Shown here piece after piece: positions 27,825-36,624 of a stretch of DNA of 64,000 nt; position 1 is the stretch's first letter, and every line of letters begins with the position of its first letter. Position numbers and translations under genes: made by a program. The notes under the pieces are model-generated. The model was not told the DNA's origin, did no database searches, and saw only the letters and a list, made by a program, of their open reading frames with translations. Source of the DNA: Rariglobus sp. (GTDB lineage Bacteria > Verrucomicrobiota > Verrucomicrobiia > Opitutales > Opitutaceae); contig JAQSWS010000027.1 in assembly GCA_029266495.1 (NCBI GenBank), forward strand, positions 1-64,000. The letters run 5' to 3'.

Positions 27825-30111
27825 GCTGAGGAGAGGTGAAAATTGCCTCGCGCGGCTCCATCGATTCGCCCCGGCGGCCTTGGAAATGTTCGTCCGTCTC
27901 GAAGACCTTGAAATGCAAGCGGCTCACCCACGCCTTCTCCGCTTCATCGCGCGCGAGCACTTCAACCACGCTGCTTTCCGGATCGAGCGTCACCAGCTCG
28001 ACCTTGCCGTCGCCCGTCAGATCACCGGCGATCACGTCGCTGTAATTGATGTCCGGCAAATCCGTCGTGTAATTCTCCACCGAGCGCGCCGTAAAATCAC
28101 CCCGCCCAAGCGGCAGCCACCAGAAGCGATCCTTGCCAAGGAGGAACAGTTCGGACTTCCCGCCCTTTCTTTCCGTGCGCACCTCGCTGCCGACCACGTC
28201 AATGCGGCCGGCCGGCACGGTGTCGGCGACTTCGTAGACGCCTTGCTTGTTGGCTCGCAGACGCTGGAACTGTTCGCCCTTTCGATCGTAGAGCAGCACT
28301 TCGCGTCGTTTGCCCTTCATCGCCGGAATCACCACCGCCGTGGTGATCTCCGCCGTGGTGTCGCGTGCATTAAACTGATCGACCACCGTCAGTGCACCCG
28401 TGTCGTCGACGCGCAACGCCCGCGCGAATCCGCCCGTGCTCACGATCAACGCCGGCTTGCCGTCGTCGGCCATCTCACCCGTCGTCACCGCGCCGGGGTC
28501 CAGGTTGTCGACCAGGCCCTTGCGAAAGCCCTCCGCCTTCGAGGCATCGGCAAAGCTGCCATCCTTCGCCTGAATAAAAAGTCGCAATGCATCGAGCGGC
28601 GTGAACACCGCCACGTCGAGAAGACCGTCATGATTCGCGTCCATCAGGCGCAGCCCGCGTGGATCGGTCTTGAGCCCGGTCAACTCAACGGTGCGGCTGA
28701 TCGCGGGCGCACCCTCGGGATTGCGCGTGATGAGATCGAACCAGCGTTTGCCTTTCTCTTCGCGCAACACGACGAGCGTCGGCGTGCGTGTGCCGGCCAG
28801 ATCGCCCGCCGCGACCGCAAGCGGACGTCCGGTGCCGGGCAACGGCTTCGGATAATCAAGGCGCCCGTCGGCATTGACCGTCGCGATGCCGGCCGCCTGT
28901 TCCTTGAGGCTTGCAACGAACAGCTCGGTGCGGCCGTCGCCATCCCAGTCCCAGGCCGCGAGGCTGCGCACGTCGGCAAAGCTCGGGAAGCGCTCCGCCA
29001 CCGTGAAACCACCGTCGGCCTGTCGAAAATAAATAAATACCTGCGCCCCGTCGGCGTCGCTCACCGCGATGTCTTCGCGTCTGTCGCCGTTGAAATCGCC
29101 AAACGCATACGCGGCGGGGGTCTTGCCGGAGGCGCGCGGCGTGAACACGCGCGGACGCAGCAGCGGCGCGCCGTCCGATTGCTCCTTCGCGGTCTCCAGG
29201 TTGAAAAATTCCAGCTGCCCGGTGCGCTGCTGCGCGAAGACCAGCCGCGCCGGCTGGTTTTTATCGGAGTTGGCCGCGGCCAGTATTTGCAACGTGCTGC
29301 GCGCCTCCTTGATTGCATACGCCTGCTCGGGACCGAACTGGCCTTGGGCGTTTTGCAGACGCACGCGCAAGGCGTCGCGTTTTGAGTTGCTCAGGTAGAC
29401 GACATCGGTGCGGCCGTCGCCATCGGCATCGAAGAGCTCAAGACCGTAGCAATTTTCATCGGCCAGGGGAAAACGCTTCGGCGCGGCCAGTTCCCCCGAC
29501 TCGGCCTGGTGGAAGAGCGCGAGCTCCTTCAACCCGAGCATGACCAGATCGGTGCGCTTGTCTCCATCGAGATCGCCGAGACGCAGGCTGCCGGGGGATT
29601 GGATCGGGCCCGGCGCCTCGTTGAGGCGCGTTTCCAGCCAGGTGCCATCCGCCTGCTGATAGCGGACGGTCAATGCCTCGGAGTCGCCGCTGTAGGCCAG
29701 GTCGGCGCGTCCATCGCCGTTGAGATCGCCGGCCACGAGATCATACATCGTCACTCCGGTGGTCACGCGTTCGCGACGAAACCGCGCGTCCTCGACGACG
29801 GGCTCCCAGCGATTGGCCCGGGCGGTTTTGGCGGCGGCTTCGCGGGCGTCGCCCGGTTTGAGTTGATAAAGAATGTCGATCGTCGCCCGGTCGTTGTTGG
29901 CCACGAGCACATCGAGCAACCCGTCGCCATTCATGTCCACCGCCTGGAGACCGCGGGCGTTCCAATCGAGTTTTTGAACATCGGGCCCCGCAAGAACAAC
30001 CTCCGGCGCGGCGGCCTGCGCGGTGAGTGCGGAGATACAGGCCGCGAGCACGCACGAAAGCGGGACCGTCGCCTTCGTTTTGCGCCGTCCCTTGGTGGAT
30101 TGATCGTTCAT
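27802..30111 (-). CDS. Secreted FG-GAP/VCBS repeat protein
   Basis: 769 residues. A signal peptide (VPLSCVLAACISALTAQA) leads to repeated calcium-loop units of the FG-GAP/VCBS type: VDMNGDGLLDVLVANND, GDLNGDGRADLAYSGD, LGDLDGDKRTDLVMLG, LFDADGDGRTDVVYLS and others, suggesting a beta-propeller. Such proteins are exported and act in adhesion or polymer binding; the ligand is unknown. The start overlaps the stop of the upstream gene by ATGA. The final codons and stop (TAG at 27802-27804) lie in the tRNA-Arg D-arm, so tRNA processing would remove the mRNA's end. Confidence 0.85.
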   Translation of the reverse strand: MNDQSTKGRRKTKATVPLSCVLAACISALTAQAAAPEVVLAGPDVQKLDWNARGLQAVDMNGDGLLDVLVANNDRATIDILYQLKPGDAREAAAKTARANRWEPVVEDARFRRERVTTGVTMYDLVAGDLNGDGRADLAYSGDSEALTVRYQQADGTWLETRLNEAPGPIQSPGSLRLGDLDGDKRTDLVMLGLKELALFHQAESGELAAPKRFPLADENCYGLELFDADGDGRTDVVYLSNSKRDALRVRLQNAQGQFGPEQAYAIKEARSTLQILAAANSDKNQPARLVFAQQRTGQLEFFNLETAKEQSDGAPLLRPRVFTPRASGKTPAAYAFGDFNGDRREDIAVSDADGAQVFIYFRQADGGFTVAERFPSFADVRSLAAWDWDGDGRTELFVASLKEQAAGIATVNADGRLDYPKPLPGTGRPLAVAAGDLAGTRTPTLVVLREEKGKRWFDLITRNPEGAPAISRTVELTGLKTDPRGLRLMDANHDGLLDVAVFTPLDALRLFIQAKDGSFADASKAEGFRKGLVDNLDPGAVTTGEMADDGKPALIVSTGGFARALRVDDTGALTVVDQFNARDTTAEITTAVVIPAMKGKRREVLLYDRKGEQFQRLRANKQGVYEVADTVPAGRIDVVGSEVRTERKGGKSELFLLGKDRFWWLPLGRGDFTARSVENYTTDLPDINYSDVIAGDLTGDGKVELVTLDPESSVVEVLARDEAEKAWVSRLHFKVFETDEHFQGRRGESMEPREAIFTSPQRSLSSTG

Positions 30112-31931
30112 TTTTTCGGGTGGGCGAGACGCGTGGTGGAGAAGAGACCTTCCGGCGTGCGGGTGACGTAACCGCCCGACATGCCCCAGTGGCGCGCAAT
30201 CACCTCGGCGTCGGGGCGGGCGGACACATCCACGTAGTTTTTCTTTTCGTCGTCGGATTTCTGCGCGTTGGCGAGTTCCTGCATCTGCACCGCGGTTTCA
30301 ATGATGGAGGCGATCATCACGCGGAGATCCTGCACCTGCAGGCCGGCCGCATTGGAGGGCAGATCGGCGAGCGCCGCCTTCACGTCATCGCGTTTCCAAA
30401 AGAGTCCCTGCGACGAGGCCATGCCCTGCAGTGCGTTTTCAACCGTCGCGGGAGATCCGATGCCAAGCAGGAACGTGCCGTTGGCGATCGCATACGAAAA
30501 CCCGCGCGCGGGTTTTGCACCGGGCTCCGCGGGCGGCAGGTTAAGCGTGTAGAGGGCGTTCCCCAGGTAATCGCGTTTCGTGAACATCTGCTCGGCGGCG
30601 GGGCCGGCCAGGCTCTTGAGCGCGTCGATCGATTTCGTGAACGATTCCTCGTTGACCAGCGAAAACGCGAACAGCTGGTCCATCTCCGTCCAAGCCGGCA
30701 CGGCACCGGGCTCAAGCCCCGGAGGAACCGCATAGGCGGAGACAAAATCATCGCCGACGCTGCCGATCAGATCGCGCTTGAGGTCGATGCGGAGCTTTTT
30801 GTTGAAGGCGCGGATCTGCCCCTGGGCCATGCCCGACATCATCGGGCTGATCGCTTCGAGGAGTTCCTCCAGCCCTTCATAGGCCTTCGAGAGGCTGAAT
30901 CGTGCGGTGGAAACGCTCGGCCATTTCGCGGGAATCCAATCGGGCTGCACCGCGGGGCCGGGTTGATAAGCGATGAGTTTGAGCAAACCACGCTCTTCCG
31001 CGTAAAGGAGACCGCCATCCATGCGCGTCTCCGTGTCACTGATCCGAAGCGCCAGATAGCATTCACCCAGCGCATCGAGGCCGAGCGCGCCAAACACGGT
31101 CTCGGGGTCGAGCCCCAGCGGGTTGCCCGCCGCCTTGGCCTTCGCGAGGATAACCGCGTCGCGCAGGGCCGGATAGATCGCGGGGAAATTCAAATACACC
31201 AGGGATTGGGTCACCCCCACCCGTTCGCGCGTGCGCAGGAACCGTTCGCTCTTCCCGAGGGCGGCGCCCAGGCCGCCCTGCTTGACGGCATCGATGGCGG
31301 AAAACACACGTTCTTTTTCGGCGCTGATCAGCAAAATCCCCTCGACGATCGCCCAGCTGACGGTGCTCGGCGCGGCGGCCTTCGCCGCTTCGCCATCGGC
31401 CGGGGCGGGCTCTTCGTCCGCCTCGTCCTTCGACGTGACCGGACGGATGGTCACCTTTACCCCGGAGAAGGTTTCAGTCTCCTCCTTAAGCGATTTTTTG
31501 GCGGCGGAATCCACGAGCATCTTCTCGATTTTCTCCGCCTGGCCGCCGACTTCGAGCGCCATCAGGAAAGGCGGCGGAGCATCGGAATCGAGCTTGGCAA
31601 AATCGAAGGCGGGCACCGCGAGCAGCACCTCTCCCTCGGCGAGGCCCAGCAACTCGCGGATCGAGAGGCCGGTCGCCTCCCTCGTGTCGGCGTCCCAGTC
31701 CGCGACTTTCATTTCCTCGCGGAGCGGGGCGAGAAATTTAACGACCTGCGGATCGTTCCAGGTCGTGGCGAGCGGACCTGCGTCCCAGCCGCGCAAGAGT
31801 GCCGGCGCGTCGGTCACCGACAACGCGAAGATCGTCTGGTCATCGACGAGATTGACCAGCGGAACGGCCGGTGCGGCCGGCAGCAGCGTGGCGGTGAAGA
31901 CGAAAACGGGAGCGAGAAGGCGGCGGATCAT
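30108..31931 (-). CDS. Secreted DUF3352-like protein
   Basis: About 607 residues with a signal peptide (MIRRLLAPVFVFTATLLPAAPA). No catalytic motif is seen. The pattern of repeated phrases about loading and evaluating a function (DDQTIFALSVTDAPALLRGWD, VYLNFPAIYPALRDAV, LPSNAAGLQVQDLRVMIASI) resembles the DUF3352 group of bacterial envelope proteins. A TTG at 31949 would overlap the upstream gene, but ATG 31931 is preferred because the signal peptide follows at once. Co-directional with the protease and FG-GAP genes. Confidence 0.6.
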   Translation of the reverse strand: MIRRLLAPVFVFTATLLPAAPAVPLVNLVDDQTIFALSVTDAPALLRGWDAGPLATTWNDPQVVKFLAPLREEMKVADWDADTREATGLSIRELLGLAEGEVLLAVPAFDFAKLDSDAPPPFLMALEVGGQAEKIEKMLVDSAAKKSLKEETETFSGVKVTIRPVTSKDEADEEPAPADGEAAKAAAPSTVSWAIVEGILLISAEKERVFSAIDAVKQGGLGAALGKSERFLRTRERVGVTQSLVYLNFPAIYPALRDAVILAKAKAAGNPLGLDPETVFGALGLDALGECYLALRISDTETRMDGGLLYAEERGLLKLIAYQPGPAVQPDWIPAKWPSVSTARFSLSKAYEGLEELLEAISPMMSGMAQGQIRAFNKKLRIDLKRDLIGSVGDDFVSAYAVPPGLEPGAVPAWTEMDQLFAFSLVNEESFTKSIDALKSLAGPAAEQMFTKRDYLGNALYTLNLPPAEPGAKPARGFSYAIANGTFLLGIGSPATVENALQGMASSQGLFWKRDDVKAALADLPSNAAGLQVQDLRVMIASIIETAVQMQELANAQKSDDEKKNYVDVSARPDAEVIARHWGMSGGYVTRTPEGLFSTTRLAHPKK

Positions 31932-31945
31932 TGCGATGGATAAGG

Positions 31946-32923
31946 TCAAGGTTTGCTGGAAGTGGCGGCGGGAATGGAAGCGGATGCAGGCACGGTCTTC
32001 ACCGGCTGGGGCGGCTCAAGATAACGGTAGCCGGCGTTCGGGTTGCGGGGATCGAAGGCGAAGGCGTCGCGGTTGCGCAGGAAGTTTTTCAGCACGGGGG
32101 TCGGAATCGCGAAATTGAGTCCCTCGATGCCCACTTGCATCGCCTTCATGTTGTTCACGCCGACCACCTCGCCGCGGAGGTTGAAGAGCGGGCCGCCCGA
32201 GTTGCCCGGATTGATCTGCGTGGTCGTCTGGATGTAGAGCTGGCCGTCGAGCGGCCGCGTGCGCGCACTCACAATGCCCTGCGAGACCGTGCGGTCGAGG
32301 CCGAGCGGGCTGCCGATGGCGAAGACCGTCTGGCCGTCGTTCAATCCGCCACCGTCCCCGAGCGGCACCGTCGGGAACAGCACCGGGCCGGCGTCCTCGA
32401 TCTTGAGGAGCGCAAGGTCGAGCCGCGAGTCCAGGGCGACGATGCGGACCTTGCTGTATTGGACCTTCTCCAGCTCCGTCGCACCGCGGCGAAACTGGGT
32501 GACGGTGATGTTGTATTCACCGGCGATCACATGCTCGTTGGTGACAATGTAACCCGAGGGATGAATAAAAAACCCCGAGCCCAGTCCGACCGGGGTGCGC
32601 ACCAGGACGACGGCCTCGCCGACTCGGTCGACGTTCTCCTTCACCGAAAGCACGGGGAGATTTCCGGCGACACGGTAAAGATCGGCGTTTTCCGGCACGG
32701 CCTCGAGGCTCGAGACCTCCTTGGACTTGAGGCTCTCGATCTCGTCGCGCGGCACGGTCACGACGGTGAAGCCCAGGTCGACGACGATGCGGTCGGCCTT
32801 CTCGGCAATCACGTCGGCCTCGATGCTCGCGCCGCTTTTGAGCTGGACCGTGCTGAGCGCAAAAACGGGCGCGACGGCCAGGATGAATGCCGCGCCTAAC
32901 GCGGACGGGGGGGAAATCTTCAT
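31946..32923 (-). CDS. Secreted trypsin-like (Deg/HtrA-type) serine protease without PDZ
   Basis: 325 residues from MKISPPSALGAAFILAVAPV, a signal peptide. After a small beta-rich N-terminal domain (STVQLKSGASIEADVIAEKA) comes a chymotrypsin fold with a full triad: His in IVTNEHVIAG, Asp in SRLDLALLKIED, Ser in INPGNSGGPLFN. No PDZ domain follows, unlike classical DegP. It probably acts in the periplasm in protein quality control or processing. In-frame sequence to 33286 is antisense-like and rejected. It is 19 nt after aroF and precedes the DUF3352-like gene. Confidence 0.85.
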   Translation of the reverse strand: MKISPPSALGAAFILAVAPVFALSTVQLKSGASIEADVIAEKADRIVVDLGFTVVTVPRDEIESLKSKEVSSLEAVPENADLYRVAGNLPVLSVKENVDRVGEAVVLVRTPVGLGSGFFIHPSGYIVTNEHVIAGEYNITVTQFRRGATELEKVQYSKVRIVALDSRLDLALLKIEDAGPVLFPTVPLGDGGGLNDGQTVFAIGSPLGLDRTVSQGIVSARTRPLDGQLYIQTTTQINPGNSGGPLFNLRGEVVGVNNMKAMQVGIEGLNFAIPTPVLKNFLRNRDAFAFDPRNPNAGYRYLEPPQPVKTVPASASIPAATSSKP

Positions 32924-32942
32924 GATATAAAACGGGAAGGAT

Positions 32943-33986
32943 TCAGGTTGTTTTCCCAGACCGGCGCAATGTCCACAAGTGCCGTGCCTGCGTGATGGTG
33001 GCCGCCAGGACCCCGGGGGTGAGCGCCTGCTTGGGGTCGTCACCGATGCCCTGGCTTGGCTGCACGTGTGCCTCGATGCAAAGACCGTCGGCTCCGTAAG
33101 CCACGGCGGCGAGCGCGCAGGCCGGGACATAGACGGCCTTGCCCACGGAATGCGACGGATCGACCACCACGGGCGCCCAGGTTTTTTCCTTGAGGAGCGG
33201 CGTGATGCTCTCGTCGGGATGATTGCGGTAGCCGTCGAGCGCGGGCGCGGTGCCGCGCGGGCACAGCAGCACGTTGGGATTGCCAAAGCTCACGATGTAT
33301 TCGGCGGCGGAAATGAACTCGCTGAGCGGGCCCATGTGCAGACCGCGCTTGAGGAGAACGATGGTGTTGCGATCGGCGACCGCGCGGCCGATGGCGCGGA
33401 GGAGCGAGTAGTTAAGGGCGTTGCGCGCGCCGACCTGGAGCATGTGCACGCCGGCATCGAGCGCGAGACGCAGCTGGGTTTCGTCCATCACCTCGGCGTC
33501 GACCGGCAGACCGGTGCGGCGGTGGGCCTCCATGAGAATGTCGAGCGACTTGGCGTCCCCTTGAAATGAATAGGGATTGGTCCGCGGCTTCCACACGCCG
33601 CCTCGGAGCGCATTGGCACCGGCCTCCTTCACGGCATGGGCGGTTTCGTAGAGAAAATTGGGATTCTTCGGGTCGATGGTGCACTGGCCCGCGATGACCA
33701 GCAATTCGTCGCCCAGGGTGACGCTGCCGAGCTTGATGCGGTGGCTCGCGAGGTCGGAGCGGCGGTCCATGAGCTTGTGCGGCGACTGGATGCGATCGAC
33801 GCGCTCGATGTAGGCAAGGCCCTCGAGACGGTTGATCATCAACTCGTCCCGCTCGTCACCGACGATCGCATAGATCGTGCGAACCGCGCCGATGATGGGC
33901 TGCACGCTGCAGCCGAAGGGCTCGACGATCGCGGTGACTTCGACCAGCTGCGCCGGGGTGAGACGAGGGCTCTTGGGAAGAATCAT
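32943..33986 (-). CDS. aroF: 3-deoxy-7-phosphoheptulonate synthase (AroF, type I-beta)
   Basis: 347 residues. It joins phosphoenolpyruvate and erythrose 4-phosphate, the first step of the shikimate pathway. The N-terminal ferredoxin-like regulatory domain (about 1-90, DRIQSPHKLMDR) is typical of the I-beta class. Barrel motifs: IAGQCTIDP, LRGGVWKPRTNPYSFQG, LQVGARNALNYSLL, LLKRGLHM, VVVDPSHSVGK and GLCIEAH. Shikimate flux feeds chorismate, the substrate of the chorismatase at 53470, but the two are far apart. Confidence 0.93.
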   Translation of the reverse strand: MILPKSPRLTPAQLVEVTAIVEPFGCSVQPIIGAVRTIYAIVGDERDELMINRLEGLAYIERVDRIQSPHKLMDRRSDLASHRIKLGSVTLGDELLVIAGQCTIDPKNPNFLYETAHAVKEAGANALRGGVWKPRTNPYSFQGDAKSLDILMEAHRRTGLPVDAEVMDETQLRLALDAGVHMLQVGARNALNYSLLRAIGRAVADRNTIVLLKRGLHMGPLSEFISAAEYIVSFGNPNVLLCPRGTAPALDGYRNHPDESITPLLKEKTWAPVVVDPSHSVGKAVYVPACALAAVAYGADGLCIEAHVQPSQGIGDDPKQALTPGVLAATITQARHLWTLRRSGKTT

Positions 33987-34022
33987 GTCGCAGGTTTCAG
34001 TGCGTCCATTCCGCGACCGCTG

Positions 34023-34805
34023 TCAAAGCAACTGCTGGAATTCCGGCGGCAGCGGCGCGGTCGCGCTGAAGTGGAATTTTTTCCCCTGCCACTCGTAATC
34101 GAAGCTCGTTTCGTAGGAGTGCAGGAAGAGGCGCTTATGGCCGGTCGCCTTGGCAAAGGCCTTGTTGGCCGGGAAATCGCCGTAGGTCAGATCGCCAACG
34201 ATCGGCAGGTTGCGGGCGGCGCATTGCACGCGGAGTTGATGGCTGCGACCGGTGAGCGGCTCCAGCTGGATCAAGGCGAGCGGAGGCACCACGTCGCGTT
34301 TCTGGCGGATGACCGTCATGCGGGACTCGGACGCCTTGGCGGCCTCGGCCTGGGTGCCGACGCCCACACGGATCTTGGCCCGGCTCTTCTGCACCGAAAG
34401 ACGGTCGCGCCAAAGCTGCGACTTTTCGGAAGGTTTTCCAAATACGACCGCCTGGTAGAGCTTCTGGATATGCTTGTGCAAAAAAAGCTCGCGCATGTAG
34501 GTCGCGAGTTTCTCGTTGGCGGTGACGAGGATCACGCCCGAGGTGGCGGAATCGAGGCGGTTCAGCAGGAAAAGACGGCGCGGGGCCGCACCCGGAATGT
34601 CGGCGGGCGTCCAATTGAAACACTCGCCCTTGATCGTGTAGGGCACGGTGAGCAACGCACGCGGGACTTCGCTCTCCATGTTGGGATGCGAAAGCACACC
34701 CTCGGGCTTGCTGAGGGCGGCGAGTCCGTTCGCGTCGTGCGAAAGCAAGGTCACACCGGTGCCGAGGGGAAGTTGCTCCCAGAATTTTGAAGGTAAGGCA
34801 CTCAT
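34023..34805 (-). CDS. RluA-family RNA pseudouridine synthase
   Basis: 260 residues. RluA-type enzymes convert uridine to pseudouridine in rRNA or tRNA. The catalytic Asp lies in LFLLNRLDSATSGVIL, where Asn replaces the more common His before RLD. Also present are LALIQLEPLTGRSHQLRVQCA and LFLHSYETSFDY near the end. No S4 domain is seen, so specificity cannot be assigned. Lies between the TonB-like gene and aroF, gaps of 9 and 36 nt. Confidence 0.87.
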   Translation of the reverse strand: MSALPSKFWEQLPLGTGVTLLSHDANGLAALSKPEGVLSHPNMESEVPRALLTVPYTIKGECFNWTPADIPGAAPRRLFLLNRLDSATSGVILVTANEKLATYMRELFLHKHIQKLYQAVVFGKPSEKSQLWRDRLSVQKSRAKIRVGVGTQAEAAKASESRMTVIRQKRDVVPPLALIQLEPLTGRSHQLRVQCAARNLPIVGDLTYGDFPANKAFAKATGHKRLFLHSYETSFDYEWQGKKFHFSATAPLPPEFQQLL

Positions 34806-34814
34806 GTGATGATT

Positions 34815-35930
34815 TTAATTATAATGAAAAGTGAAGGTGATCTCCTGCGACTCGCCCAGAATGGCGACCATGTCCTCCGGCCATTCGCCGTAAGGTTCAC
34901 GGGCCACGATCGCGCTCACGCAGGCGTCCTGCGCGGCGCGGCCCCCGCTGCTCTCGACCTTGACGATTTCCGCGATGGCCCCCTTCGAGTTCATGCGGAA
35001 TTTAACCACGACCTTCGTGCCGGCCACGGGGTAGATGTTGCTTTGCTCGATGATGCGCTGCCACTGGATGTCGACCGACTCGATGAACTTCTGAAGGTAT
35101 TCACCATAGGCGCTCCACTTGGCGTTGTAGGCGACCGCGCCGATGTTCTCGGTGCCGAATTCGCGATGTGCCAGCGGAGACGGGCGGGCCTTGACCACAT
35201 CGGGCGCGAGCGTGGGGCGGGCCTGCGGCTTTTTAGGATCAATCGTGCGCGAAAAATAAATGCCCTTGGCCGGCCCCTCGGGCGCGCCCTCGACGCGCTC
35301 CGGGACGGGCGTGGCGTTGGGCGCGGGTTTGCCGATGTTGCCGCCGAGACCATCGGGGTTTTCGCCCTCGAATTTTTCCGTGCCCGGCAGGGGAATTTGC
35401 GCACGGCGGGCCGCTTCCTGTTCGGGGGTCTCCGGCTGGTTTGACGGCGGCTGACGGCGGACGGCAGGCTGCGGTTCGACCTGTTGTCCGCTCACGACGG
35501 CGGTCGATGACGTGGCGGGATCGCCTTTGCTGGCGGGCTCGTCGGTTTTGCCGGCGGGGGTGGGCGTTTCCTGGGCAACCTGCTGGTTTTGCGCCGCAAC
35601 GTTGTCCGTCTTGTCGGGTGCGTTGTCGGGCGCGTTGGGATTGGCCTCGACGAATTTCGGCGGCTGCATCGGAGCGGGGGGCTCCGCCTCCTGCGGCGTC
35701 AGTTCGATTTGAAACTCCCGCGACGCCCATTCGTTCGCCGGGGCCCCTGTGTCGCGTGCGTCGATCCATTGCTCGATTTTCGGAGCCAGCACGAGAAGCA
35801 GCACATGCACGAGGATCGTCGCCACGACGCCGATCTGCACGGAGCGCACGTCCGGGTTGGCCGACCACAGCGACCGCGCAGGGCGCCGCGATGCAGGCGG
35901 CTTGGCGGGCGTGGGCGGAGGTTTAAGCAT
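34815..35930 (-). CDS. TonB-like energy-transducing protein
   Basis: 371 residues with one N-terminal membrane segment (VQIGVVATILVHVLLLVLAP) and a long Pro/Glu/Lys-rich linker (about 60-270) to span the periplasm. The C-terminal domain (KVVVKFRMNSKGAIAEIVKVESSGG) has the TonB-C pattern. It would couple the proton gradient to outer-membrane receptors. No exbB/exbD genes are adjacent. The gene follows maf by 16 nt. Confidence 0.75.
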   Translation of the reverse strand: MLKPPPTPAKPPASRRPARSLWSANPDVRSVQIGVVATILVHVLLLVLAPKIEQWIDARDTGAPANEWASREFQIELTPQEAEPPAPMQPPKFVEANPNAPDNAPDKTDNVAAQNQQVAQETPTPAGKTDEPASKGDPATSSTAVVSGQQVEPQPAVRRQPPSNQPETPEQEAARRAQIPLPGTEKFEGENPDGLGGNIGKPAPNATPVPERVEGAPEGPAKGIYFSRTIDPKKPQARPTLAPDVVKARPSPLAHREFGTENIGAVAYNAKWSAYGEYLQKFIESVDIQWQRIIEQSNIYPVAGTKVVVKFRMNSKGAIAEIVKVESSGGRAAQDACVSAIVAREPYGEWPEDMVAILGESQEITFTFHYN

Positions 35931-35946
35931 GGAGAACGGTGGCTGA

Positions 35947-36528
35947 TCAGGATTTAAGCAGACCGCAACGAGTCAAAAGTTGTTTCGTCTCATCTACCGG
36001 CAGTCCGATGATATTGGTGAGCGAGCCGGTATAGTGGTCCACGATCAGTTCGCCATGGTCCTGGATCCCGTAACCGCCCGCCTTGTCGAGAGTATAAACC
36101 TTCGCCAGGTAAGCCTCGATCGCCGGCTCGTCGAGCACGCGCAGAGTCACGTTACTGGCAACTCCCTGATCGATTCGCACACCGGTGGCGTGATGTCGCA
36201 ACGCGATGCCCGTGAACACCGTGTGGGTGCGGCCGCTCAGCCGTCGCAACATCGCCCGGGCCTCGACGCCGTCCTGCGGTTTGTTGAGCGCATGACCGTC
36301 GATGAACACCGTCGTGTCCGCTCCGAGCACCCATGCGTGCGGGTGGCGTTCGGCCACCCAGTCGGCCTTCAACGCGGCGTTGTGCGCAACCATCACGCGC
36401 GGATCCGTCGTCGCCTCCTCGTGTTCGGTCACCTGCGCCGTCACCACATCGAACGCCACCCCCAGCCCCGCGAGCAATTCACGGCGGCGCGGCGAGGCGG
36501 AGGCAAGGATGAGCGGCGCTTGGGACAT
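35947..36528 (-). CDS. maf: Maf-family nucleotide pyrophosphatase
   Basis: 193 residues from MSQAPLILASASPRRRELL, the Maf signature. Maf proteins hydrolyse non-canonical or pyrimidine nucleoside triphosphates. Also visible are ADTTVFIDGHALNKPQD, SGRTHTVFTGIAL and DKAGGYGIQDHGELIVD. The frame is open upstream to 37491, but that is antisense to nadE and unrelated to Maf. First gene of the long minus-strand group, divergent from nadE with about 100 bp between them. Confidence 0.93.
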   Translation of the reverse strand: MSQAPLILASASPRRRELLAGLGVAFDVVTAQVTEHEEATTDPRVMVAHNAALKADWVAERHPHAWVLGADTTVFIDGHALNKPQDGVEARAMLRRLSGRTHTVFTGIALRHHATGVRIDQGVASNVTLRVLDEPAIEAYLAKVYTLDKAGGYGIQDHGELIVDHYTGSLTNIIGLPVDETKQLLTRCGLLKS

Positions 36529-36624
36529 GCCGCTTGTTTGCTCACCCGGAATGTCAGGAGCAAGCGCGCCTTGTGAGTTGTCAGAACTTCTTCCGCGGGC
36601 AAAGGTCTCGCCTCCTTCATCGTC

